Position numbers and translations under genes: made by a program
Notes under the pieces: model-generated
Databases searched by the model: none
What the model was told of the DNA's origin: nothing
Seen by the model: the letters and a program-made list of their open reading frames with translations, nothing else
In this document: one piece after another, positions 28,465-46,372 of the stretch
How the letters are laid out: each line of letters starts with the position of its first letter
Numbering within the stretch: the stretch's first letter is position 1
NCBI GenBank assembly: GCA_027704905.1
Contig: CM051007.1
Span: 22,502,812 to 22,566,811, forward strand
DNA: 64,000 nucleotides
Direction: 5' to 3'
From: Muraenolepis orangiensis
Taxonomy: Eukaryota; Chordata; Actinopteri; Gadiformes; Muraenolepididae

Positions 28465-29100
28465 GTTACGTTACATTCCAGTCATTTAGCAGACGCTTTT
28501 TCCAAAGCAACTTACAATAGTGTGTTTCAACAAAAGAAGGTAAGAGAACAACTCGTCACCAGAGGTCAAAAATGGATTTCATTTCTAACAAGAACTGAAC
28601 CAGTGCTCAGGTAAGAATACCTGAACACCAAATTCAGGTAAAAGTACAATAAGTTGGCAAACAATATCTACCTAACAATGTACTTAGATAATCTACTTAG
28701 TAAGAAACTAGTAAAAAGTGATAAGAGGATGCGCTAGGAGGAAAGATCCAAGTAGTATTACCTGAAGAGCTGAGTTTTCAGCCTGTGGCGGAAGATGGGC
28801 AATGACTCTGCAGTCCTGACATCTGTGGGAATTTCATCCCACCCAATTAGGGCCAGGACAGAGAAGAGCTCTGACTGTGTTGATCGGCCACAAGGGCCCC
28901 TAAGCGAGGGGGCATGCAGACCGCCCGAAGAAGCAGAGCAAAGTGGACGGGCAGGGATGTTGGGCTGACCATTGACTGGAGGTAGGATGGAGCTGTTCCT
29001 TTTACTGCCTTGTAGGGTTGCAACAAGGTAATGCTGGGCAAATGCCGGGGCGCCAGCAAGGAGGGAGTTGCAATAGTCCTTGCAGTTGACCTTCTCCATC
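28465..29100 (-). mobile_element. 5'-truncated LINE retrotransposon, reverse orientation
   Basis: The tail GTCATTTAGCAGACGCTTTT (28480-28500) and 3' UTR match the fragment at 13419-13765. Upstream on the minus strand, about 29095-28758 encodes the C-terminal end of a non-LTR polyprotein (DYCNSLLAGAP, ARPLCSASSGGLHAPS, DVRTAESLPIFRHRLKTQLF). The reverse transcriptase catalytic region is missing, so this is a typical 5'-truncated, dead copy. Confidence 0.8.
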
Positions 29101-29507
29101 TTCTTGGAGGTTTTCATGCTGTAGAGACCAAGCAGGTTCTCAACCTCGTCGAAGATGGGCCAGTTCACCGCGTTGGACTGAGCCTCGACAGGCCCATGGA
29201 AGATCTGGACCACCACCAGGCCCGCCAGAGTCCTGATAACTTGATAGTAGTCTCGGTCCTGAACAGCCGAACGTTAAGGACAGCACTCGATGAGGATGAC
29301 ATCCTGGCGTTGCTGGAACAAACTCTGTACCTTGATGGTCACTGCGTCCACCATCCTGCTGGTCAGGCTGAGCTCCTCCGAGCCCTGGAGCACCCACATC
29401 AGCTCCTTGACAGAAAGGGCTTCTGTGTGCTGGGTTAGAAGGCTGAGCAGCAGCCTGGGAACCATGTCCACCAGCACTTCAACTGAACTGTACAAGGAGG
29501 CTGCCAT
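29100..29507 (-). pseudogene. unrecognised coding-like fragment interrupted by a LINE
   Basis: Minus-strand ORF 29507-29274 begins MAASLYSSVEVLVDMVPRLL and encodes 77 residues, amphipathic and alpha-helix-rich in look, ending at a stop. After a short gap (29273-29260) a second open frame continues (DRDYYQVIRTLAGLVVVQIF, then FDEVENLLGLYSMKTSKK) and runs without a break into the LINE C-terminus at about 29095. Composition and codon use look protein-coding, but I do not recognise the family. It may be a decayed host-gene exon or processed copy into which the LINE inserted. The stop could instead mark an unseen splice site. Confidence 0.35.
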
Positions 29508-29519
29508 TTTAAAAGGTCA

Positions 29520-30416
29520 GTGAGGGTGACAATCCTTCTCAGACCTTTCACCACCTCATCACAACTGAAATTACCTAAAAAAAAGAAGATAAATCAATGG
29601 AATATATCAGTTGTGTAAATAAAGGGTTGGAGATCAGGTAGGCTGTTTCTAGGACACTCACAGCCTTAGGCCTATGCCGGCTTTATGTGTGTGTGTGTGT
29701 GTGTGAGCCAGATGTGGTGAACATGTGTACCTTTCAAACGATGCCAATGCTGGTAATCTTGTAAACCGGATTGAAGTGTCTGTCCTACTACTAAAATACT
29801 TTTTATTTTAAAGTACCGGTATGCATTGCTTCCTGTCCTCCCCAATCATGAAAGTCGCCAGGCCTCTGCAAAAAATTGTATTTTGTGGGAAAATGTGTTT
29901 CTTCTAGCATTTGGAGAACATTTCTTTGAATGGTGGACATACCATATTGAAACAACCACGGTATAATATAATATAATTAAATAATATTTTTAGTTTTTGA
30001 GCAGACAGAATGGGGCTCGTAGACTCAAACAGGACAGGACAGAGGTTACAAAGTTCTCCAGTAATTGTCACTGAAAAGCAGTTAGCTTGAGGTAAACAGT
30101 AAAAAGTTAATATTTGCATGTCGTATTTTGGAGGTTTTCGTATAGCCTACTAGCCTATATTCCAGCCTACTAGCCGTGCAAATTGACACTGTACCGTACA
30201 TTTTTACCCAAAAATACTTACAAAACACACTTTTTGTTTTATTAATTAGTGTTATAGTATAAATAACAACATGTCCTCTATTGACTTTTCTCCATAGTGA
30301 TCCGCCACATTCAACATTCCCAAGCCACTCACAACAGTTTACATAGAAGATAAGACGATCCAAGGTGCATGTTACATTGGTCCAGGGGCCAGAGGAGCGG
30401 TTTTGGGGCTGGCTCA
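29520..30416. other. intergenic, no gene seen
   Basis: Contains a short TG run (29687-29705) and AT-rich sequence; no conserved ORF found. Confidence 0.5.
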
Positions 30417-32723
30417 CTATGGAAAGCCATATGATGCAGAAAGTATAGAAAGCCATATGGGGCAGAAAGCTCCACCCATTTGACGCGTTAAAAGTGACAA
30501 AACGCCATCCAGAACGCCGTCCAAACTGCCAAAAGAACGTCGTCCAGAACGCTGTCCAAACTGCCAAAAGTATGGAAAGCCGTATGGTGCAGAAGGCGGC
30601 ACCCATTTGACGTGTTAAAAGTGACAAAACGCCGTCCAGAACGCTCTCCAAACTGCCAGAACGCCGTCCAGAATGCCGTCCAAACTGCCAAAAGAACGGC
30701 GTCTTTATACATGCAGATCATGGCAGAGCAAATCAGGACAGATCAGGACAGATCATAGCAGAGCAAATCTGATGATTTAATGATGAACATTCTCAGAGGC
30801 GCCAATTGAACAACCATGGGTTGAGGACCGAGAGGCATCAGACCCCCCCCTTCCGAGTTGGGGAAGGTGCTGAAGCTGCAGGAGCAAGAGGAGGCAGTGC
30901 TGGTCCTCCACCTGCTGCTGGGATAGCAGAAGCTTCTGCTCCAGTAAGGGCACCATTGATAGACTTGCCTGATAGAGTTACTGTACCTCTTAACCAGGAC
31001 ACATTGGACAGCACAGACATGGAACAGATTGCAACACGATTTGATCCACTTGGTGGCCCCAGAGAGCGCCTCGGAATCACCGTCATACGTGGTTAGTGTC
31101 TTTCCTGGGGTGCCTGACTGCAGTGGCATGGTGATGGAAAATTGTGTGTGTTGACGTACCTTTTCTGATGGCACAGCCCATGTTATTTACCATGTTAAAT
31201 AAACGGTAGCAGCAAAGTTCATGTTGTAGCCTACGACCTGGTCCGTTTTGTTCATGACATCATATTTCATTTTTAATTTGAACATAACTCATATTATAGA
31301 TGTAGACAGAAATGAATTGCAATGACATTTTGGATTATATTTCAGTAATATGTCCCACTGTCGATCAGTAGCTCCACTTTTAGAAGTTATCCAATCGTTT
31401 TTGTTTGACCTATTAAGGGTAGATAAGGACCTATATATCTCAAATAGTAAAATTGTATTAACTTGTGAACGGATCATAATTGCCATGCTTTGTAATAATT
31501 TGTGTTCTTTGAAATTTAGCCTAGCTTCAACAGCTATCTAAACTATTGGCAAACTAATGCAATATAATGCTATATTATTGGCCTTCACTGTGAAGAATCT
31601 TGTAGATTATTGTAGCTTGTAGCTGATACCTAATGGAAAAGCCAACTGTTGCCACGCTACAATTACAACTGTATTCACTTAGCACTGTGAGATTCTTGTG
31701 AAGTGCAATACAAATGCCATGTAAGTATGTCACAAGCACTTTTATTTTAAGACAACTCATAACAGGCATTCCCTTTTAGAAAATATACAGCTGCACACTA
31801 CATATTAACACGTAAATTAAAAGGTACATTGAAATAATCAAAATCCATCAAATAAATCACCTATATTAAATACATAGGCATACCTCTGCTCCTACACAAA
31901 ATCGCCTTTATTATATGGCGATATATCCAGATAGAGCCACAAGACACAATGTCGGGGATTTGTATGATTCGGATTTAGACTTCTTCACTGTAGAGTGTTC
32001 ATTCACTAGTTGAACCACATCGTCTGTACCGACTTTCGGAAGGTTATGCAGCGATGTTGTCCAGCAATAAGTCCTCCATTGTGAATGGCAAGGTGAATGC
32101 GTTAACCGGAACTTGGGATACACTGCTTCAGCGATTTTTAACCCTTCCGGCTTTCAACTGTGCCGTGATATAGTCCTATTCATACCATACCATAAGTGTT
32201 CAAATTCAGTAGACTAGTTTACATGTGGGCGCCCTCTAGAGTCCACGATTTACCTCGGCTACACTGTGGATGTGAAAAGAGTGCAGAACGTGTTTTTGGT
32301 TGAAGGAGGCTTTGTGATAAACCAAACATAATGCCGTGGCATTACTCGGACCGAAACAGGATTCCATATTTAAAGTTGGTTAATAAAAAATTAACTGCAG
32401 GGTAATAATATATCACCCAAAGCAAAAACAAGTAGCAAGACAAACGTGGCAGAATAGGTAGATCTGAAGAAGTTCACTGATTGGGTGAAAACTTCAAATT
32501 GAGTGGCTGTGAAAACCACAGAGCGGAGCTCATTACCATATTAGAGAACGCGTTCGGTGACCCTTTGGGCGGCGTTAAAAACGGCGAAATGTTGGACGGC
32601 GTTCTTTAAGCATGTTGAACGGCGTTCTGGACGGCGTTTTAGCAGTTTGGACGGCGTTCTGGAGGCGTCACTTTTAACGCGTCAAATGCGTGGCGCTTTC
32701 TGCACCATATGGCTTTCCATAGA
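30417..32723. mobile_element. 2.3-kb terminal-inverted-repeat element with amplified subterminal repeats
   Basis: Left end CTATGGAAAGCCATATG (30417) and right end CATATGGCTTTCCATAG (to 32723) are perfect 17-bp inverted repeats. Homology continues inwards: GCAGAAAG, CATTTGACGCGTTAAAAGTG and arrays of ACGCCGTCCAGAACGCCGTC..CAAACTGCC at 30418-30712, in inverse orientation at 32555-32722. The left end carries nested extra copies of the terminal unit (restarting near 30447 and 30571). I recognise no transposase in the interior; a plus-strand ORF at 30806-31096 of unknown nature is present. Target duplication is unclear (GCTCAC versus GAGCAC at best). Confidence 0.7.
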
Positions 32724-34780
32724 GCACCACTACCACTAATTAACTACCACTACCACCAGATGAGGGCGCGTCATCTTCTCCTCCCTCTCTATTGCTCGAC
32801 CTCTGACAATCACTGCCGCCTTGTGGTGACACGTGTGCCAAAGCAACTTTGGTGATATTACAGAGGGATATGCAAATATAAAGGAACTGAAAGAAATGCA
32901 TGTCTGACATGCTGGGCCGCAAGAGTCCGTTCACAGGGGCTAGGTCCGTGTACGTCCCTGGGCCGCGAGAATCTCTCACACTCCTTGCCGATCTGGAAAG
33001 CCAGTTTTCTCATATGGATGCAGAAAGCTATTTGTTGATGGTATTCAATCTGAACGGCACGAGTTCTAGAATACTGTACTGCGAGATACATGTTAAAGTC
33101 AATGTCCTCTTGTGTCCAGTTGCCAAGATGTACACAAAGTTTCCCAGAATACTATTTGTAGATCATATATGGGTTGGGTTAAGCCTGGTGTATAGTGACA
33201 GCAGCATATGTTGAGATGGTACTACATAGCATAGAACCCCCTCGATATATTGTTTGGATTTCATTCGAATACAACACACAACAGTCAATATACGTATACG
33301 AGGATAATGGCTGTTTTAAGTCCGCTTTCTTCGCGTTCTTTCCATGTGTTTTTTAAAGACCTGGCCAAACTATTCACATTGCGTGTGCCGCTATGGCATG
33401 TTGCCACTACAATGGAAACACTTAACATGCCTTTTTTTCCCTCACTGGAATCGCCTCTCTATAAAACCAGTGCAAAACACACCTTGGGGCATGGGGGAGT
33501 ATATGTGTGCTGCGAGGCTCCATCTGCTGTAAAGAGGCCAGTACAAACACAGCCTTCTTACCCACACTGGTTCTGGTTCTGATGTACAATTGGGACCGCT
33601 CGGGGAATTATGCGCACATGCTACGGTTTACATCGAAACACAACATGTATTTCGTGTCCGACATGGTTGACGTTATGTGTAATGTGTCCTGTTTGGCACC
33701 CTCCTGTTTCGATGTGTGATGGCTGATCAGTTAATACTCATGGGATCCTTAAGAAAAAAATGTAAGGTGGAAAAAAAGTGACTGACTTCCATGTCTACCA
33801 TGGTGGGATCTGCACAACAGAGACAAGACTTTATAGAACGGGAACCATCTGTGAAAGACCACCCCAGTGATGGACAGGCTATCAGAACACAGTGTCTGTA
33901 TAGTGTGCGTGTGTGGTATCGTTGTGGATTTAATAGGTTGTCATAACAGTTTTTCATAAAATTATAAAAAATATAAGGTTGGAAATGTCAGAGAGAAAGG
34001 ACAATCATTTATGTCATAAGGATTAAGGGTTTCCGACCGCTGTGAGTGAAATCTCTGTCATGCTGCCAAACTGAAACTCAGGCATGAATAGAGCCAATTC
34101 TCGATCAGCGTTGCAAAATACCAATGATGATAACTGCAAAACACCTTTCGTTAGATAGAATGGATAGAATGTCCACCCCCCCCCCCGCAGCTCGTCCTCC
34201 TTACCTGGCCGCTCTTTCTCCATGTGGTTCTCCATCAAAAAAAAAAAAACATCGAAAACAGAGAAAGATAATACCTTAATTCTTTAGGTTTGTCAACATA
34301 AAGCTTTGCTGCCACATGTCCCAGTGCCTCGGTGGAAATGCTTTGCACACAGTCTAAAAACAGAGAACAGTCTTGAGAGGTGGTGAGGTTTTAGTTTCCA
34401 GTTAATCTAAGTGTGAGTCTGCATTGGATTGCCGGTGTTGTCCGCTGTGATGTGATTTATGACCCCAAGGTTGATTTATTGGGCCTTTGCTGATTGGACA
34501 TAGAGCAATGATCTCTCCCTCCGGAGTCTACGACACATTCAACAAGTGATGTTTATATCTTGTTGTTAAACATAATATTTGGATGTGTGACAGAAATAAG
34601 GCCGCAGGTGACAGAGATAGCTTTTATTTTTATTTTATTTTATTTATTAGCAGCCAAACACGAAAGATGTCACACTTTTATCATGAAAAATTTGTTCTAT
34701 GTAATTACATGTATTTTAATTTGTATTCACCCCCATGAATCCTGAACGTTTCAATCTTTAAAGCATGTCTGCGTGTTGTC
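32724..34780. other. intergenic, no gene recognised
   Basis: Several short ORFs (for example plus 32900-33214 and 33250-33582) have no recognisable family and no consistent flanking splice signals. Nothing else could be supported up to the polr1h promoter region. Confidence 0.45.
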
Positions 34781-34814
34781 GTACACGCTGCGCGCACGCT
34801 CGTGCTGCCTGCGA

Positions 34815-34822
34815 TGACGTCA
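34815..34822 (+). promoter_or_regulatory. polr1h: palindromic CRE (TGACGTCA), likely polr1h promoter
   Basis: A perfect CREB/ATF site lies 309 bp upstream of the polr1h start codon, in a locally CpG-containing segment (GCGCGCACG, ATACGCGCTG). The coding exon begins at a splice acceptor (35121/35122), so a non-coding first exon must lie upstream, plausibly near here. Function is inferred. Confidence 0.5.
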
Positions 34823-35123
34823 TCAATACGCGCTGCTAAAGCCTCAAGCCCAGTCACAACACATCGTATTTAGCCTGCTGTTAAAAAACAAAACAAGCGA
34901 TCGTTTGTTAACATCACATCTGGACACACACACGTGTGTTTGAACGGATGCCAGAACCATAAAAAAAGCAAAGCAAAAAGGTAATGCAAAACTTGACTTT
35001 TAATAAACACGTGTCATTAGTTTAGCACCGGAGTCGACTCCGTGCTATCTGCAATGGAGATGCGATGTATTTACATGTATGCCTCACGCAAACCTTTCGG
35101 TTGTTGTTGTTTCTTCCTCAGAT

Positions 35124-36679
35124 ATGTCTTGTTTCAGCGGGAACACCAACTTCTGCCCCGAGTGCGGCACGGTGCTCCCTCTGCCCAGGGAGCGGGACAC
35201 GGTCACCTGTGCGCGGTGCTCGTTCATCCTCCCCATCAGACGTAGGGACACGATGGGCTCTCGTTAGATTCAGTGTTGGATTCGTATTTGTCAAAACGTC
35301 TAAAACGCTTAACGTGAAAAGGCCTAACGTAACTTAAAGTTCCAAAAAACGGCGATCAATAATCACCTAATTTCTCTCGGACATGTCTTGTCATTAGCAC
35401 TGTCGTCACCTGTCAACAAATCAAAACCTACATCCTATTATAACGGATGTTATGTTGCATTAAGTGTTTTCCTCTCCATCCATGCCATTATAAAGCAAAG
35501 GCTTAACGTAACTAAGAGTTACAAAATAGCGATTAATAATCCCCAAATGTCTCTGGCTTGTCTTGACATTTTTTTTTATTAAAATCCTACCAATATGGAC
35601 GTTATGTGACATTAAGTGTTGTCCAAGTGATTATTGATCGCGGTTTTGTAACTCAAGTTACGTTGAGCCTTTTCTTTATAATGGCATCGATGAAGAGGAA
35701 AACACTTAATGTAACATAACGACCGTAATTATAGCATATAGGTTATGATTTTTTGACAGATGAAAGTGCTAATGACAAGACCTGTCCGAGAGAAGTTTGG
35801 TGATCATTGACTGCTGTTTTATTACATAAAGCTGCGTTAAGACTTTTCCTTACTGGAGAGGAAAACACTTAATGTAACATAACGTCCATTATAATAGGAT
35901 GTTGATTTTGACAGGTGGAAGTGCTAATGACGAGACATATTCGAGAGAAATTAGGTGATTTATTGATCGCTGTTTTGGAACTTTAAGTTACGTTAAGCCT
36001 TTTCACGTTAAGCATTTTAGACTGTCCCAGTGGCCACGCTGTCGTATACCGAGATGTAAATGATTTAAATGACTGATCCCTCCCCAACACAGTGTTTGCT
36101 GGTCAGGAGATCAAATCCGCAGTCGTCTTTAACCCAGTAGAGCAGTCGTTGATGTTGGAGGAGGAGGAAGGCAACGCAGAACTCAAGGGGCCTGTGGTAA
36201 GATTGATTGATTGCTTTTAAACAACGTGTAACTCTGGTGTTATGTTATGCGTGTAGTGACACACGCTTTCTTTCTGTTGCGATGAAACATTTCAGACTGA
36301 CCGGTGTTGCTCCCGCTGTAACAAAGAGGGGATGGTTTACCATACAAGGCAAATGCGGTCTGCAGACGAGGGACAGACGGTGTTCTTTACCTGTATACAC
36401 TGCAGGTAATGTTTATTTTGTGTGCCATGAACTTCAAAAAATCTTTACTATTTGTTTTTTGAAATTGGGAAGGATTTGTATATTTAGTTAGATCAGTACA
36501 AAATAGTTTATTATCAAATTACTACGTATACGTTTCTGCATTGCATTGGAGTGCTATTATTTTAACCAGTGTGATGCTGTCCTTGTACTGAATACTTCCT
36601 CAGGAGGACACTTGTCATATCACTGATTGTCCATGTCTCGACTGTACTTCGCAGGTTTCAAGAAAAGGAAGATTCCTGA
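35124..36679 (+). CDS. polr1h: DNA-directed RNA polymerase I subunit RPA12
   Basis: Small subunit of RNA polymerase I that supports RNA cleavage and termination in the nucleolus. Exons 35124-35241, 36093-36196, 36296-36405 and 36655-36679 join to 118 codons plus stop. The N-terminal zinc ribbon has C11, C14, C29, C32. The C-terminal TFIIS-like ribbon has C79, C82, C107, C110 and the acidic hairpin QMRSADEGQT (D98, E99), the residues that stimulate transcript cleavage. It ends FQEKEDS like the human protein. The start ATG lies 2 nt inside an exon, after acceptor TTCCTCAG, so the leader is spliced. Length fits the family (about 120). The 851-bp first coding intron is mostly a giant palindrome. 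Older symbol: znrd1. Confidence 0.95.
35298..36022. repeat. 725-bp imperfect palindrome (inverted repeat) in a polr1h intron
   Basis: The left end GTCTAAAACGCTTAACGTGA..AAAGGCCTAACGTAACTTAA..AGTTCCAAAA is the near-perfect inverse of the right end (TTTTGGAACTTTAAGTTACG..TTAAGCCTTTTCACGTTAAG..CATTTTAGAC). The interior contains further copies: two units in forward orientation (from 35298 and from about 35487) and three in reverse (from about 35615, 35720 and 35867), all sharing AACACTTAATGTAACATAAC or its inverse and the GCTAATGACAAGAC block. No ORF. It behaves like a fold-back (snapback) element. Confidence 0.88.
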
Positions 36680-37560
36680 GAAGATTCTGTGGTTCTTCTG
36701 CATTCACTTTTACTACCATTTGATACCGCCTGCTCCAGATTTTTAATACATGCTCAGAAATTCTACACTGGACCAATGCTAAAAGTTCACACTGCTAAAA
36801 GTTAACACATAAACCACCTCCGTATGTGGTTTCAGAGATCGGATCTCCAATGTGGATAAAAAACATATTGGCACACTTGGCATTAACATGTCTTTTTAAG
36901 ATCGGGTCTCAAAAACCACATGGTAATGCAAAGTGTTTCCCAGTTGCCCTTGCCCAATCAGCAGGATTCCCTTGTGATAATAATAACTTTAATTGATAAA
37001 GTGCCTTTCAATGGACCCAAGGCCTCTTAACAGAGGGACAAACAAACAAACTGTGACCGCATTCATCACCATCATCTATGTAATGCGTTGTAAGACAACT
37101 GTAATGGCATCTAGGTCACGGTCTCGAGTAGCATGTTTAGTATGTTTTTTTTAATTTGTTTATTACATTAATTAGCTGTATCCTTTGACATGAAGCTCAT
37201 CTCCCAAGATTGTATGCAGCCATTTTGAAGAAAGTGAAATATTTCTAAATGCTTTTATTGAAATCGAGCAAACAATTTACCACATTACCATGCTAGATGT
37301 ATAAAGTACACACCGTAAAACTAAAGTATGAATATTAATCCGAATAGCCATGTTTATAAATGGGTTTGTGTATGGTCGGTTCAGTTTTACTAAGTATTTG
37401 TACAATATGTATAAAGGCATTTTTCATCACAGAAAGATGTTTTCCATATCGATTGAGAATTGTGGAAATATTCATTTTTTATTAGCTGTGTTTGTGTTAT
37501 ATTTCGATTAAAGCATTGCAAATCAAGTGTTATTTTCATAATCATGAAATATTATTTTTA
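36680..37560. other. polr1h 3' UTR / short intergenic spacer
   Basis: Non-coding DNA between polr1h and gtf2h4. It includes a reverse LINE-type tail (36972-37033) and an ATTAAA (37508-37513) that could end a long polr1h transcript. No AATAAA is evident close to the stop, so the real 3' end is uncertain. Confidence 0.45.
36972..37033 (-). repeat. LINE-type 3' tail fragment, reverse
   Basis: AATAATAACTTTAATTGATA..AAGTGCCTTTCAATGGACCC is the reverse of the tail at 3135-3210. Confidence 0.5.
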
Positions 37561-37596
37561 CGAGTTGTCTGACCTCCCTGACACAACCCGGTCTCC

Positions 37597-37625
37597 GACG
37601 TCACGTGACAAGAAAACATGGCCGC
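37597..37625 (+). promoter_or_regulatory. gtf2h4: gtf2h4 promoter motifs: CRE/E-box and YY1-like site
   Basis: GACGTCACGTGAC (37597-37609) overlaps a CRE-like and a CACGTG E-box sequence (USF/MYC type). AACATGGCCGCC (37616-37627 region) resembles a YY1 site. They lie 145-170 bp before the gtf2h4 start codon in a TATA-less, housekeeping-type context. Recognition is by consensus only. Confidence 0.5.
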
Positions 37626-37769
37626 CTCCTGAGAACTCGGAGCCCTTGTTTATTTACATTAAACAATTGGACTTCTTATATTCGACCTCTCGTATTATTA
37701 TCATAGCGGAGAGTTGTTCGTGTTTACGGGTTGGCTCGCCGTACGTAGCCGTTACTGTTTTGTTAGAAT

Positions 37770-45754
<7,985 letters not shown>

Positions 45755-46015
45755 AATAAAAGGTGTAAAGTGGATGGGAATGAGCAGTGATGTCTGAAGA
45801 TGCACTGTCAATATTTAACTGCTTAATTTTTGTCACCTGAGAATAGCGTCAATGGTTGTAGCAGAATTGTGCTACCAAATGTCAATTTTTGATTAAATTT
45901 CTATGAAAAACGAATTCTGGATATCTTGAATAATTTATTGAAGCCTATTTACATCATAGGTATTCTTGCTGTTTACGTTCTTCTGTTGTCGTTTTGCACA
46001 TGCCGCCCAAATGTT

Positions 46016-46021
46016 AATAAA
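46016..46021 (+). terminator. gtf2h4: gtf2h4 poly(A) signal (AATAAA)
   Basis: Canonical AATAAA 262 nt after the stop. The sh3bp5l start codon is only about 350 bp further on, so the spacer is very compact. Confidence 0.75.
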
Positions 46022-46275
46022 GGATAACATTTCCAATTCTAAATGTATTTAATCAGACGGAGATAGGAAAACTGACGTAGGATCGATCACATTCCCATTT
46101 ATCTCATCGAAAAACCTTCGCGAATAACACAGCTGGATGTAAGGAGGCATTTCCAGTCGCTCAGCAGGAACAGCAACCCGTTCAGACCAGACTACAAGGA
46201 ACACAGCCGCCCGCGGAAAACTACACCGCCGGTAATGCGACGTGCGGAGTTAGTCCTAAAGCGGCGATATTAACA

Positions 46276-46286
46276 CGTACGTCACG
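46276..46286 (+). promoter_or_regulatory. sh3bp5l: CRE-like element (ACGTACGTCAC) in the sh3bp5l promoter region
   Basis: A TACGTCA CRE variant about 90 bp before the sh3bp5l start codon, in a CpG-rich 250-bp spacer after the gtf2h4 poly(A) signal. Consensus-based only. Confidence 0.35.
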
Positions 46287-46372
46287 AAGGTTGTAGACGT
46301 CGCACCGCGCTGTCTAGTCCTATGAATTAAAACACGGGAGGTAAACAAAAGGATATCGTCAGCAGGCCGCAG

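Noticed and set aside
32900..33582. Two adjacent plus-strand ORFs (104 and 110 codons)
   Set aside because: No recognisable domain, no promoter or splice support, and competing ORFs on the other strand.
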